Both the position numbers and the translations under genes were made by a program. This document shows positions 22,001 through 34,000 of a DNA stretch of 64,000 bases, in pieces (positions within the stretch are counted from its first letter, which is position 1; every line of letters starts with the position of its first letter). The stretch comes from Mactromeris polynyma (Eukaryota > Mollusca > Bivalvia > Venerida > Mactridae), in NCBI GenBank assembly GCA_032209605.1, contig JASFXZ010000003.1, forward strand, positions 37,648,456 to 37,712,455, written 5' to 3'. The notes beneath the pieces are model-generated. The model was not told the origin of the DNA. It made no database searches and was given only the letters and a program-made list of their open reading frames with translations.

Positions 22001-25000
22001 TCTATATCTGCCATAGTTATACTGACCTACTTGCAGGTCATTCTGTTAGAAAATCAAGGAAGAACCAAAGTTTACCACCTAATTGGGCAAATGAGTTTGG
22101 TACTCTGGGTCCAGCTGAAGATGAACCACTGACTGATAAAAAAGAGTAAGTGCAATTAAATGCTTTCACTTCTTGGTCACATTTTAACAGGATGTGGATG
22201 AATTTCTGAATTTCCTTTATCGTCATCTGTCCATTATAATATGATTATTTCAGTGAGTTTATTGTCTCATGAAGCCATTTTAAATATCGCCTCAAACATC
22301 ATTTATTCTTGACATTTAATACAAACTGTATTGAAGACTTAAGCTAGCTACTATAGATAAATTGCTGTTTGCCTGGATAAATGGCAACAATATTCTGTTA
22401 GCCAAAGGCTAATCACAGATTGTACTCTTAGTTACTTCGCAGTTGTAATGGAACGTATATCACTATAAACTGCCAGTATAAAAAGTTAGTCATTTATATA
22501 CATAAGTTTACTGGCAAGCAAGTTGCTGCCCCTTTTTTTCCAGAAGTAATTGCTTGTCAATTTACTTCAAAAGAATACAAATACTTACATGACTGTTTAC
22601 TTCAAGCATAAAACCATTTTATGACTTTTATAATTTGTACACACAAATACGTCTGTATTTTAGTGAAGATTTGGATCTGGAGGACGATGCAAGAGAAGAA
22701 AAAATCTTAGGGCATATTCGATTGGCTAGGTACAATCGACCACAAATCCCAAACTGGTATGCTAGAAGGATAGAAAAACTTGGAAGACAAGGAGAGGTAT
22801 TATCTTATTACTAATGCTGATTTATAGTACTGCTATCAAGATAATGAATAGATATACTCCATGTAGGTATAATTATTGGGTTTTCCCTCTAATCATGCGG
22901 GACTAATAGCAATATACCATTCACATTGTGCTCCAATCGCTATTAAAACAAAGACAGGATTTAATGTCTGACTGAAATACAATAGATCTAAAATTTGTTT
23001 GTACCGCTGGTAAACGGCCATTTTTAGCAAAATCTGCATTTCATCACTCATCAGATTTTCTTATAGTAAACAGTACATATATATAAAAAAATAGACACAT
23101 TCAAATGCTATTAATAACATTCTTTACAAACATTTTAGAGTGAAGATAATTTGTTTTGGTATGTTTCGATCTTTGTACTCATTTCTATTGTAACCAGATT
23201 ATAAATTGCTCTATTTGCCTATTCAGTTGATTTTACTTGAAACTGGATGGACAGTATGATGTAATTATGCTGATTGTAGGGCTCTAGAAATGCAATAGCT
23301 CAAAGTCTAGTTGCCAATTCAGATAACCAACAGTTAAGTTGGACTAAGTCCGGGACAAGGCTGTTATGCACGCCTACTTAACTGTTAGTCCATACCCTAT
23401 TCTATGCTCATACAACTAGCCTCCCATGTCAGAAAAGTCAAAATTAACATGTACACTAGTCTGGGACAACTGTATTTAAAGACAGTTTCTTGAGCCCTGG
23501 ATTGTATCACAGTATTACTTGTTGTGAATGTTGGTTTAGGCCATTACTCTTAATGCATTTACCTTACATAATTCGAGGGTTCAGCGCATGACTATACTAA
23601 CTCCTATGTATTTATATAGGAGTTAGTACAGTCTTGCACTAAACCCTCGAATTATACTTGAATCAAAACTAGCTTGCTATTCATTTGACAAAGCTGCATG
23701 CCATTATAGTTGGGAGTGTTTGACAAATTTATTTATACTGGCATGCATACAGGTGGACATGTTAAGATTTGGCTAGTTAATAACTGCAGAATTAAGAAGA
23801 TATTATATTTCTGTATCCAATTTCATACAAAAGAGAAACAATTTTCACAGCAGGTTTCTTTTTCTAGATAAGGAAGGCGATAGAAGTGTTTGATGAATGG
23901 ATGATAAAGAGGGATAAAGTAAAACCAACATACTTTGAGTATACAGTCCTGATGAAGTTGTTGGCAGATGTTGGGTATAGTGAGAAAGCATTTAAGTTAT
24001 ATAAGGATGTAAGTACATGGAGACAGTTGTGAATCTACTTTCAGTACCAAAAAAAATGTAAATGATGTATAAACCTGTCTTACTGAATTCTACTGGAGGG
24101 AAACAAATAAATAAAAAAAAAATTATTCATTTATACCGTAAGTTTTTATCTGTATCAGTTAAAATAATTCAATAGCAACAGATCAAACACAGTCACTACA
24201 ATTCTCAGAAAGATTAAAAAAATAATCAGCTTATATTTGTTTCTGTTTGTACTGACCGTATGTAGAAAGATGAAATTTAATTTTAAAAAACTCGCATACT
24301 TAAAGATACAAATGTACATCATATTTTCGAAATTGAGTACCATGTGCTAGGCAAGTTTGTGACTAACTGTTAGTCTAAAACATGTAAGGAAAAATATTTG
24401 AAATAAAGTTTTCCATACCTGTAACAACCTTCAGTTGGAATGAAGAAAGAGTTGTATTTAATGACTTGTTAGCAAGTTGATATAGATATTATTTACCCTA
24501 TAGATCCCTTACTTATTTGCAGATGTTAAGAAGACAAATCCATGTTGATGGTTATGTTTACACGTGTTTGTTTAACGCATGTGCCAATAGTCCTTGGCAG
24601 AGGTATGGTTTAGAACATGCAAGAAGTTTAAGACAGACAATGCTTTATAAGGACATAAAACCTCACTATATCACATACTTGGCAATGATTAAAGCATTTG
24701 GTTTCTGTGGTGACATCAACACAGCATTCAGTATAGCTGATGAAGCTGCACTGGTAAACGTATCTGAAGATTTGCTATCCAATATGTTGACTGCTTGCAT
24801 ATCGGATAAAGAAGCTGGATTTCGACATGCAATTATGGTATGTTATTTTACACATTGTAACGTAAGGCCTTAAAGAATGTGTATGTTTCTTCTAACTCAA
24901 TTGTTCCTAATATGTTATGACTATTTAATCCCATATTTCATATTTATTGGATAAAATTATGGTAGTCTGTTGTATAGAAATCTCTGTCCCTGATATTATA

Positions 25001-28000
25001 ATTTATACAGGTTGTTGGCAGGGTATATATATATGGGGGAACATAACCTGTATGTGTTTCCTCACATGAGGGACGTTATATCGATGTGTCAATTATATTT
25101 TTTAACTCCTATTTTTTGGTATGTTTTTGTGTATTCATATTTAAATGTTAAACTTGTATTTTTATGACAACAAGATACCATTTAAGTAATTAATCCATAT
25201 ATTTAACTTCACAGTATTATAATAAATTGCCGACATTTGGAATGCACTATCCACTAGAGCACTCTCAAACAAGTGGCCGTCTATAAAGCCACATTATGTT
25301 ATATTGGCATATTTTTAGACTGTACCCATTCTTCTATATTTTTCCACCATAATATCAATATTCGTAAGTTTGTATTGAATATTAATTGACAGAAAAAAAT
25401 TGATGTATTGATATTGATTGTATCAATGATAGCGCAAATGGTGATGAGTTTTAAAGTTCAAATAATGGAAAATAATTACACTGAATCATAAAATTTGTTG
25501 TATTATTGTTGTTCTTATCATATATTTGTCATTTTACAGGTATGGAGAAAATGTAGAACACTTGGAATAAAACCTGGTCTTATATCATACAATTTATTGT
25601 TTCGTTGTGTGAATGAATGCGGAATTGGAGATCCAGATTTGGTGAAAAGGCTTTTCAATCAACCAATTAGCGTCACAGAAAGCAAATCAAGGGTTAGAAA
25701 TAATAGACATCTCGTTGAAGGTGTGAAACATACAGAAGTGACAAAAGATGCAGAACATGTTGATATGACTGAAAATAATTCCTCTGATAATTATAATGTT
25801 GAGAGTACTGATAAAAATCTGCTTGATACAAAAAAAAGACGAATAGCAAGGAAGTCATTTGCAGAGTTGGACCAATTAATGGTTAGACATGGTTTTGATA
25901 ACGAGGTCACGGATCAAGATACAGGGTCCCAAGAAGATGTCTCTGATACAAACAATGAGATCAATAGTGAAACTTCTGTCATCCAAGATAACAAACAATG
26001 GTGGGAGCAGGATATCTTTGAAAACACCTTGTCTACATTACCTGTACAAGAAACTGAAACCACGTTGATGGCCTTATCTAATGATAAATTTCCAGACATT
26101 CTTAATCCTAATGAAGAAGTTAGATTTCTTGTAGATGTTACAGCACTAAAAGGCAAACATGAAAGACTTGATCTGTTTGGTGGTATGAACGGAGTTTTAC
26201 AAACTCTTCAAGCCAAAAGGATCAAGCCAACCATAGTCACTTTTTCATTATTATCTAAGTCCATTCGAGAGGACTCTGTAGACTTTTTGATTAGCAAGAT
26301 GTGGGCTATGGGAGTCAAACCAGATATTGTGTTCTATAACCATTGTATACGGGAATATGCACCTCACCATCCGGAAATTGCTTGGGTAAGAATTGTGTAA
26401 TATATTTATGTACTCTTAGATGTGTATTAGTAACAGTGTATTGATAAATATGAAGGGGACGTCTTTTCTGTTTTATCAGTACAATTTGCTTTCAATTGAT
26501 TGATATATAAATCTTGTCGGTGGATTAAGTTTGAACTATTTCCAGGTCTAGCACACTACTCAAGGACTCACCAGGAGCATAAAAAGCTGCTGTATTGTAG
26601 TTCATGGTAGTCAATATGTACTTTAACTGCTCGTCATTTTCACATATATATGACAGTACCCACAGTTTTTACCTTAAACTTTAAAGATGAATTTAAATCT
26701 CATGTGTAGAAACCATTTAGTCTCGCTGCTTCATTGAAACTTGGCTGTGATGTTTGTAGCTGTAAACAAATCTTGCTATGGCTCTTTGCTATGTATTGAT
26801 ATGTTTTAACCTTGCATTTTGCTGATCAAAGAATATAAATTCCATTCCCTATTGAACAAATATGCAACTGTATTTAGCACTGATGTTTTCTAATACAGGG
26901 TTTGTATAAGCAACTAACAGCAGAAGAACTGGTGCCTGATATTCGTACATATTCTTTATTAGCATTTGCTTGTAGAGATAGTGATCAAGGTCTAAGGCTC
27001 ATTGATGATATGTTGGTAAGATATTTTAAAGTGCTCAAATTTTAACTTAATAGTCATCACCGACTGTGAAAAGAAACTTTCCTTTTTAATAGAAATGGCA
27101 GATTTCTCATGGTTGAGAACAGATTGGAGTGCTTACCATTCATGGATATTTTAAAATCTCAAATACTCAATTTAGAATCTTAAGGTATATTTTTATACAT
27201 GTATGTTTGTTTTTGATGGATACAGGTTTCTTTCTCTTACTAATTGTGGGGTTATAGTATTTGCTATTCATATCACTTGTTATAAACATGTGCCAGGTTT
27301 GCAGGGGTCTGAGAAACAATTTTAATGGTATATAAAACATTGATATTGAATTGCATCATAATTTGACTTGCAGTGTAAGTTAGTATGAAGATAGATGTAC
27401 AAGTTTATGCAATGATAACTATCATGTGTATTGTAGAGGATATGAGTACATGTATTATCATTTGACAAACACTCGACAGAAACGTAGTTATGGATTAATT
27501 TTTGTGTTTCCTAAATAGGAGTTTAACCTTGAACTTGGGCTGTCCTTGATACAATCAATATTGATATATCGATGATTTTTTCACATACAAATTTTAAGTG
27601 TATTATGATAATGTTTTGTTTTCTGTTTCTGTTTCAGAATGCAAACATAATGCCCAATTTATATACAATAACTGGTTTACTTGCCGATACTCATCTTGAC
27701 TTTGACTACAAAGTTAAGATCCTTCAGATAATGGACGAACACGGAATACGATGTGATCCAAAAATTGTGGAGAGACTTGAGAACGATATGCAACGTGCTA
27801 GGATGATACTATTGAAACGGGTGAGTTTAAATAGTGGATCTTACACACAAGTGTTGGATTTATTAAAAGTCTTCTAAAACGTTAAAACTGAGGCCTTGCC
27901 GAGTTTTTATCTACCACAGTTTCTTGGAGGGTGGCATGAAAATATATTTTGACTTTTAATACAGAGAAAATTTACCAACTTGTGACTCAATTTAGCAGTG

Positions 28001-28403
28001 CAGGAAACCACATGGTCTGAGATGTCAAATGACTTTAATCGACATGACTTCTTTACAGATTTTTATAAAATCAGCTGCAATCTACACAGCTTACATAGTT
28101 TTATCTTTTGTCAGCATCCTTGTAAGGCTGGTGAGTTTGTTTTTTCAAACACCTAGAGAAAGCTTTGTTGACAAAAATTATTACTATTAATTTCAGGAAC
28201 AGAAGTCTTCATTGAGTGAACAACTTACTGATGATGATAAGAAGTATGCGAATCATGCCAAGACTTTAAGAAAACGACTCGACAGATTTTCAAATTTTTA
28301 TGACAAATGGTTGAAAAGGCAGAAAATGGCCATGAAACGACATCCATGGGAATCCTTTAGACCGCTGAAAGAAGATGAAACAAAAGATGAAACAAATAAG
28401 TGA
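18800..28403 (+). CDS. PTCD1: PTCD1-like mitochondrial PPR protein, 11 exons
   Basis: Spliced coding sequence of 3234 nt, 1077 aa. Exons: 18800-19080, 19399-20109, 20550-20740, 22037-22145, 22664-22796, 23868-24008, 24523-24837, 25540-26385, 26899-27015, 27638-27820, 28197-28403. All introns are GT-AG and every junction keeps phase. PTCD1 is a metazoan pentatricopeptide-repeat protein of the mitochondrial matrix, reported to act on leucine tRNAs and 16S rRNA/large-subunit assembly. Family marks: FGTLGPAEDEPLTDKKE (about 414-430), PPR helices (about 475-650), SYNLLFRCVNECGIGDP in exon 8, and HPWESFRP near the end. The start follows an in-frame TAA, and residues 1-36 look like a mitochondrial presequence ending RRFS. 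An acceptor-like TTTTTACATTTCAG at 18771-18784 suggests a 5' untranslated exon upstream. It is longer than the vertebrate protein (about 700 aa), largely because of a repetitive N-terminal region (about 35-390). Confidence 0.9.
19293..19350 (+). pseudogene. Decayed copy of exon-1 sequence in intron 1
   Basis: CATAGATAGGCATATGATTG and CAAAACCTAGAAGCTAGTCA line up with coding sequence of exons 1 and 2 (CATAGACAGGAGTATGGTTC, CAAAATCTAGAAGTTCATAC). The copy lies just before the exon-2 acceptor and is no longer coding. Confidence 0.6.
19399..20109 (+). CDS. PTCD1: PTCD1-like exon 2: coding minisatellite
   Basis: Residues 94-330. It opens GDRNDERRFSKNRSAPNYIN, followed by six tandem 10-residue units of QPRQQQRDWD type (19475-19654) and then three 30-residue units DERFSKNRSAPNYIS...QPRQQQRDWD (19655-19924). 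It closes with a copy of the exon-1 module. The region is highly charged and Gln/Arg/Asp-rich, so probably disordered. Another plus-strand frame is also open here, as expected for stop-free repeats. Confidence 0.88.
19475..19654 (+). repeat. 30-bp coding tandem repeat, six copies
   Basis: The unit CAGCCTAGACAACAACAACG plus TGATTGGGAT is repeated six times, almost without change; one copy has TGTGAT. It encodes QPRQQQRDWD, with one RDCD variant. Near identity implies recent expansion, and copy number is likely to vary between individuals. Confidence 0.95.
19655..19924 (+). repeat. 90-bp coding tandem repeat, three copies plus partial
   Basis: Each unit starts GATGAAAGATTTTCAAAGAA and ends with a single copy of the 30-bp unit, encoding 30 residues. 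A fourth, diverged copy (NEHFSKNRSMPDYIN) continues into the exon-1-like module. Confidence 0.92.
20438..20500 (+). pseudogene. Decayed copy of exon sequence in intron 2
   Basis: CATAGGCAGCCGGCATATGG, TTCTTGGTCAAAACCAAGAA and TCTAAACACCACAT match the coding text of exon 2 (CATAGACAGGAGTATGGTTC, TCGGTCAAAATCTAGAAG, ACAAAACACCACA). It is followed by the same pre-acceptor intron as before exon 2. It marks an earlier duplication whose exon end has been lost. Confidence 0.65.
20550..20740 (+). CDS. PTCD1: PTCD1-like exon 3
   Basis: Residues 331-394. It opens with GDRDDDRRFSRNRSAPNYIN, a near copy of the exon-2 start, then runs into the non-repetitive acidic stretch DLDEMKHYPESDIFGSGVGE. The donor is G|GTAAGG. 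The intron before it matches the intron before exon 2 (CTTTATTTGRATTTATATTT then TAG). Confidence 0.88.
20774..20951. mobile_element. TA-flanked MITE copy 1 (in PTCD1 intron 3)
   Basis: The ends CAGTCTGACC and GGTTCGACTG form short inverted repeats flanked by TA on both sides. An inverted relative lies at 51026-51213. The terminal sequence and TA target suggest a non-autonomous Tc1/mariner- or pogo-type element. It begins 34 bp after the exon-3 donor. Confidence 0.7.
21000..21530 (+). repeat. 60-73-bp tandem repeat in PTCD1 intron 3
   Basis: Seven units carry GGTATAATGAGGTTAAATGG, GTCGTATTTGTTTTACAACA and GGGAAATGGATACTATTGTT. Neighbouring copies (21001-21180) are almost identical at a 60-bp period, while later ones carry extra GAGGAGAGGTT. 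Each unit includes the acceptor-like TTTGTTTTACAACAG. In the first and fourth copies this is followed directly by GTAAAT. Confidence 0.9.
22037..22145 (+). CDS. PTCD1: PTCD1-like exon 4
   Basis: Residues 395-430. Contains FGTLGPAEDEPLTDKKE, which lines up with the conserved SFGTLSDK region just ahead of the PPR core in vertebrate PTCD1. Acceptor TACTTGCAG, donor GA|GTAAGT. Confidence 0.88.
22664..22796 (+). CDS. PTCD1: PTCD1-like exon 5
   Basis: Residues 431-475. An acidic start (EDLDLEDDAREEK) is followed by RPQIPNWYARRIEKLGRQGE, equivalent to the NTPYWYF...KEGK segment that opens the first PPR helix in the vertebrate protein. Ends in phase 0. Confidence 0.87.
22797..23867. other. PTCD1 intron 5 with hairpin element
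   Basis: No coding sequence seen. Its one notable structure is the 86-bp hairpin at 23569-23654. Confidence 0.6.
23569..23654. mobile_element. 86-bp hairpin element
   Basis: TAATTCGAGGGTT at 23569 and AACCCTCGAATTA ending 23654 are exact complements. The arms continue through TGACTATACTAACTCCTAT and ATAGGAGTTAGTACAGTC with few mismatches. A small foldback/MITE-type insertion in intron 5. Confidence 0.75.
23868..24008 (+). CDS. PTCD1: PTCD1-like exon 6: PPR repeat
   Basis: Residues 476-522. IRKAIEVFDEWMIKRDKVKP then TYFEYTVLMKLLADVGYSEK is a helix-turn-helix PPR pattern matching EALDLFERQML...[22 protein letters not shown] of the vertebrate protein. Exactly 47 codons, phase 0 at both ends. 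Confidence 0.9.
24523..24837 (+). CDS. PTCD1: PTCD1-like exon 7: PPR repeats
   Basis: Residues 523-627. VYTCLFNACANSPWQRYGLE matches the diagnostic TYTALFNVCAESPW of PTCD1. It is followed by another PPR (HYITYLAMIKAFGFCGDINT) and ISDKEAGFRHAIM, equivalent to IQDKKTGFRYALQV. Phase 0 at both ends. Confidence 0.93.
24838..25539. other. PTCD1 intron 7
   Basis: AT-rich intron with only a short TA run near 25030. Nothing else recognised. Confidence 0.6.
25540..26385 (+). CDS. PTCD1: PTCD1-like exon 8: PPR and acidic linker
   Basis: Residues 628-909, the largest exon. It starts VWRKCRTLGIKPGLISYNLL, then NECGIGDPDLVKRLF (vertebrate DCGLGDPQVASELL). A Ser/Asp/Glu-rich linker of about 150 residues follows, without clear domains. 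It resumes with VDVTALKGKHERLDLFGGMN and PPR-like RIKPTIVTFSLLSKSI and VKPDIVFYNHCIREY. Confidence 0.92.
26386..26898. other. PTCD1 intron 8
   Basis: AT-rich intron, nothing recognised. Confidence 0.6.
26899..27015 (+). CDS. PTCD1: PTCD1-like exon 9: PPR repeat
   Basis: Residues 910-948. LVPDIRTYSLLAFACRDSDQ then GLRLIDDML matches [25 protein letters not shown] in the vertebrate protein. Phase 0 at both ends. Confidence 0.92.
27016..27637. other. PTCD1 intron 9
   Basis: AT-rich intron, nothing recognised. It ends in a good polypyrimidine tract (TTTTCTGTTTCTGTTTCAG). Confidence 0.6.
27638..27820 (+). CDS. PTCD1: PTCD1-like exon 10: C-terminal PPR-like helices
   Basis: Residues 949-1009. NANIMPNLYTITGLLADTHL continues into LDFDYKVKILQIMDEHGIRC, corresponding to NTHIYSALINAAI...YLISILKDMKQNRVPVNE. 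Donor CGG|GTGAGT. Confidence 0.9.
28197..28403 (+). CDS. PTCD1: PTCD1-like exon 11: C-terminus
   Basis: Residues 1010-1077 and the TGA stop. RLDRFSNFYDKWLKRQKMAM is followed by the conserved HPWESFRPLKED (vertebrate HPWQKFRTKP). It ends in a short Lys/Asp/Glu tail. Confidence 0.92.
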   Translation, partial: EQKSSLSEQLTDDDKKYANHAKTLRKRLDRFSNFYDKWLKRQKMAMKRHPWESFRPLKEDETKDETNK

Positions 28404-31001
28404 ACTGGCTGGGTGTAAAATGCAACTTTTATATCCAAAGTCTGTCAACAAAGTTTGCTCTGGTTTTATTGCTTTAGGCATATACATTAGTAAATTACTT
28501 TCTAAAATTGATGGTTTGTGTAAGTAAAGGCTAAATGTGGAATTTTAACAACTGAGGTTAACAAATTGATAGAGATGAAAAGGTGTTTGTCAGGAGTGAT
28601 GAAGTCTTCCATTTTTTCTAACACATTTTCTTTTGTGTTTCTACTTGGCATAAAAAAAATACAATTTCTATCCTGTTTGTTGGTACTTGACTTTTCTATC
28701 CTGTTTGTTGGTATTTGACTTTTCTATCCTGTTTGTTGGTATTTGACTATGTTCACAATTAGTGTACATGTATTTCTTTGTTCAATTATATTATATGAAA
28801 ATTTTCTGGTTATATGATTATCGTGAAAGATGTAAAAATTACAAAATTCAAATTTAGTTTGATGTTTATTTTCCTTTATTGTTAAATGTCAAATTCATCT
28901 GTATGTTATAGAAAGCAAGTAACCCCATGTATTTTGCCTGCTGAAAGGACCTAACCGATTGTCCAATTATGTAGATTAATCACATAGTTTGGTTTATCTG
29001 ATTAATTGATTTGCCCACTAGTAATAAGCTTTGTCGGTACAAGAATATATACCGGGGGTATGTACTTTTGTCATGGATTGGAATTAATTTAGAGGTACCA
29101 GTCTAAAATAAGGCAGCAGTGTGTTGATTTGTCTGTGTGATTCAAACATGCAAGCTTCACCTACCATCTTGAATAAACAAGTCGAGCTTGTGTCCGGATA
29201 CTAAACCTCTTGATTTCACTTACTTGCTGGTTGGAGTTGAAGTGAATGGCAATGATAAAGATGATGATAGAAAAGTATGGATATAGAATAATATCTTTTA
29301 TTTTACCGTCTGAACTTGTTACAAAGCAAGATATAAACAGCGACAGTATAATGTAAATTTTGTGATGTTTGGACATTTATGTATTTCAAGCAATGGTATA
29401 AGATAATGAAATATAGGAAACTTACACAAGACCACTATAAATTGATTGCTAGATTATCATCCCTATCAAAATAAGGGCAATGGAGAACTTTCACGATCTG
29501 AAAATTGCTATTCATGTTGGGGATATTAAAACTTTGTCTTTAAAGAACTTAAATCGTTTTAAGAAAATAAAAATGATGATGGCACGAAAAATTGGGGATA
29601 CACGTTGATGATGACATATCAATCAATTTATTACGGCCTAAATAGCTCCTAATGGCAAAAAGAATGACTGAATGCAATAAAATCTCAGAACTAAAATATT
29701 TAGAAAGTGCAAACATAGCTGCACATAAAATTTCTAAACACTACAATGATAGTGGATTCACATGAATTTATGACACTAACACAAAATTCTCATGAATAAA
29801 AATTATGTTCCATGCATGTCGGTCCAAACAAAGATGGCCTCCACATTATCCTTTAATATCACAAAAATTTTCACTGGCTACACTCTATATGACGCGTATC
29901 TGTCATTCAATATTCCTGCTTATTACAAAAATTTCAAGGTACACAATTTATCCATGATCAGGGTTAAGTTGTCTCCCTTGGGTGAATTTAATAGTGTAGC
30001 GCCATCAATTTTCTGTGGTTATCCATAATGAACTGCCATTACTATAGTTTATAAAAGGATTGAGGGAGTTTACATTTTTGAATGCATAACAAAACTTCTA
30101 TCCTTGACAAGCATCTCTAGAGTTCAACTGAACAAGTATAAAACCATTTTCCAAAGTAATTTAGCAGCTCATTAATTGGCAATAAATGTTGTAATAAATA
30201 ATCTTAGTCTCATAATCAAATCAATGTTATTGATATTTGTCTTCAAGCAGTAACTATCAAGGTTTTAGTACAAAACTAATGTAACTGTGGCTTATGGACG
30301 ATAAGTAAGTTGCAATAGTTTTGTGACAAACCCTCGGATGTTAATTTATATAAAAAAAATAGTTATACGTAGATAGTGATATTTACTAATGTGAGAGATC
30401 AAATGATTGGACAAGGGGTAAACCTTGTTTTTCCAGGTTTGGAGGACGGCATGAGAAGAAGTTATCACAGACAATGAAGAAAATCGCCATTTGTATTACA
30501 TCTATAATATCTACTAAAAATGAGGTTTTGGGTCAGATCCTGTTCCAATACATCTCAAAGTCAATAAAATATCAAAAGTCACAGTAAACTTCTACCTAAT
30601 TTGCAAGTTACCAATAAATCAAGTAAAATTAGGTCACTACTGTCTATTTCAATATCTGTACACTACAGACATCACCGGTTCTCTACTCAAAATTGTCGCA
30701 TTTCACAGAAACTAAATCCACAAGGTTTTCATATTTCACTCAAAAACACATTTCACACTTCTCCATCACTAAGCAACCTGCCTCCCTAAACACTTTGATG
30801 CTTTCAAAATAACCTTATTCACTTTCATTTTTTTTATAATCAATGATACTTTTTTGACAATTTGGCACATTCTGTCATGTAAATTATAATTCAAAATCAC
30901 AATCACCATCATAAATGTTACCAGTATTCATACTACATATGAATACCTTGCACTGTCACGAGAGTAAAAAATAAGTAAAATTTTTATCCTTGATAAGAGT
31001 T
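28404..31001. other. Convergent intergenic region with both 3' ends
   Basis: This holds the 3' untranslated sequence of the PTCD1-like gene (left) and of the FAM149 gene (right, minus strand). I cannot place either polyadenylation site with confidence. GAATAAAC near 29170 is a candidate for the plus-strand transcript. A 28-bp repeat lies near the left edge. Short frames at 29161-30028 and 30601-30789 look random. Confidence 0.5.
28666..28749 (+). repeat. 28-bp tandem repeat, three copies
   Basis: Unit TTCTATCCTGTTTGTTGGTA plus YTTGACTT, three near-identical copies, within the probable 3' untranslated region of the PTCD1-like gene. Confidence 0.9.
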
Positions 31002-31075
31002 TCATGACCGAACCAAGGAGCTCATCTGACGACCCCTACGATAATATGGGTTGTTATGACTAGGTGTCGAAGGAG
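31002..31075 (-). CDS. FAM149B1: FAM149 exon 16: C-terminus
   Basis: Encodes TPSTPSHNNPYYRRGRQMSS, LVRS and the TGA stop (31004-31002). Acceptor CTGTTTCAG. The basic, Arg-rich end resembles the C-terminal region of the family only loosely. Confidence 0.78.
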
Positions 31076-34000
31076 CTGAAACAGAAATACAAACATTATT
31101 ACAAATGTGACAAAAGTATATTTTCCATAGAGAAGTCAGTTGTAAAAGTTTGGCTTGAAACTCTCAATATGTGAGCATTACTTCGGACATTATGTTATAT
31201 ACTGTATACAATGTATTTGAAATGACCTTCAGTACAGGGTTATTCTGCATTAACCGGTTAAGAAGTTGATGAACGATTGGTCACGATAATTATACATTTA
31301 AGCTAGTGAAAAATAAAACCCCATTAACTAAACAAGACCTGTCGCACTAAGACTACATGATAATGCCAATTTGGGAATGAGGCGCAGAATTTGCAGTTAA
31401 ATGTAATTGTATCTCAATTAGTATACTAACTGTTATTCTGCACACAACTGCAAACTTATCAATGATCAATTATGAACATTTCATATACATGTAGTCTTAA
31501 GCAGCTGTGTGTTTAATTTACCATAAAAAGATGTAATGAAAATTTGTCATAATGGTAGAAAGTGTAAAAAAACAATTGTGAAGAAACAAACGTTAACTTC
31601 AAATATACAAAGGTGTATGTGACAACTAGGACAAAGTCAAAGTGCTGGTTGTCTTCATATGCTGTTAAAACATTGCAGTCATTACAATGTTGGTCATATG
31701 GGCTGCTTCAATGCATCAAAAGGGAAAACAATGTTATGATATTGAAGGTGGGTCAGGAATTAGGCAATTTAATCAAACCAAGGAAACATAGTTAGGACAA
31801 CAAACAGGTGTATTAGTAAAAGAGCAACAATGAACACTACTCATACACATCTGATAAAGTAATAACACATGCCATAGACTTGGTACGTAAATAAGAGCGC
31901 TGTAGCAGCATAAGACATAGACTAAAAACAATTTCTTAAGACGTTGTTATCATATAAATTGAAGAAGTCAATTACTACAAACAGTCCATATTGTGAATCC
32001 CTTTCCTAATTCCTTACTTATCAAAAACCTGTTCCTCAGCACTCATAATTCAAAATATATTCGTCTCACTCCGAGTGATGGGATTTTGGTGGGTGCAAGT
32101 AATTACATTGCTTACTGACGAACAAGTATTAAGTGTTGAAGAATTGTTATAATCCTCGACCCATAGCATTTTATTTTCCTGCACGTCTTTTGAACAGAAT
32201 ATGCCAAGTGTTCATTGTTGCATAAAGTTATAGGTAGAATTAAAAGGAAAGTTATAAATACTGGCACTAACGCCAAGATACGGTGGATAGAGGGGATAGA
32301 CTAATCTGTTACCGTTGTTTGTAATATATAAATTGTGGAGCACTTGTATATCTCACAGGACATAATGTAAACCCTTTACCTATGATAATACATAGTGTTA
32401 TATATATCATGTTTATCCAATAATCACACATACATGAATAATAAATTTAAAGAAGAGATCATTTGACGATGATGTTATTTGACACCAATAAGTGGAAACT
32501 ATGGTCAACTGTTAGTTGCGATACATGTAGACAGACTGAGTATCTGCAGATAGAAAGATGTGAAACAAGACAATACAGTCCAACAGTTGTGTAACTGGGC
32601 CTAAGGTCGTAAAAAAAAGGATTAGATTTATAGTAACAGTGACCTTGACCTAGAACCTAGGAGGTCGGGTGTTGCGGGTATTTTGAAATCCCTCCATCCA
32701 TATTCAAGTTATAGCCTGGACAAGATTCCAAACACACGCATATGGACTGTTGTAACTTGATCCCCCCCCCCCCCAATATATATGGCGGGGCATAATAAAA
32801 AATCATACAGTAAGTAAACAAAATATTGCATTCTGAAGAGATTGTAGGATGGACTCAATACCGATTCTACACAGGTAAACTATACTACAATAGAAACTGC
32901 TTGTACAATAAGAAACAGAAGAATGAATTTGAGTAACATAAAATACAACAGAAATAAATCATCTGGTTCATTCTTGACATAACAAGAAAATACATTGTTT
33001 ATTAATAATGCATTCTAAAACAAACAAAAACATCTGCTTAGTAATACATAAACGTTTACTTTATTACTGGAACAGACAGTATCAAGAGTGATTCTAATGA
33101 AGAAAGAATCCTTATTACAGATTGAATGATACAATGGAGATAGTTCCCACATTTACAATATTTACCTCCCTTCTTCTAAATTGTCAGCCATATTAATAGG
33201 CAAATTCCTTAAATTTTGTAGGGAATATGATGTAAACGATGTTAACTAATCAGATATAAAAAACAACTTATTCATTATGTTCATGTTGGCAGTTCTCTTC
33301 GTATTTTCTCAATAATCACTCCTGTAAGGGCTTATCAGTTTTGCCTATCAAAATGGTTGACGATCAAGCACAAGGGATGTAATTATTGTAGATGTGGGAA
33401 CTATCTATTGAATAATAATTGGATTCCATGTGATACTGTACACAACAACCAAACTACATGAGACAACAAGAAGCACTTTTCTACTCTTAAGAATGTTAGT
33501 CAAATAGATTTCCTAATTGATTAATCCATTACTTATTAATAATCTAATTAAGATGAATATCCTTTATTTGTAAATACACCAACGAGTTCTGGATACCAAC
33601 TATATCATACTTCAACAATAGCAATTCCCAATCACCGCCCTGTTTCCCACAGATAGCCTGTGTTTAGTATCTTACATCTGCAACTAAACAAGTTGAAAAC
33701 TTACTCCATTGGTTAGCACGGACAGTTTCATCCATGTTTTCAGCATCTTCCAGAATTTCTTGTGGGATATTGCCAAGGTTACCAATTTCTTGTGATGGCT
33801 GAAGACCATTTCCACGAATATCTAACTGCATTCCTCCTACAAAATTATAAGCATTATGGTTAACAGTATGTCACATAGATGATACTGTTAGGTATCAACC
33901 AAGTGATCATTTTGCTTTACGTTGTAGAACTCAAAATGTTATAGTAAAAGAGGGAAGTATCGACGGGTAAAGTACCGGCTTCCAGATACTGAGTTGGTTC

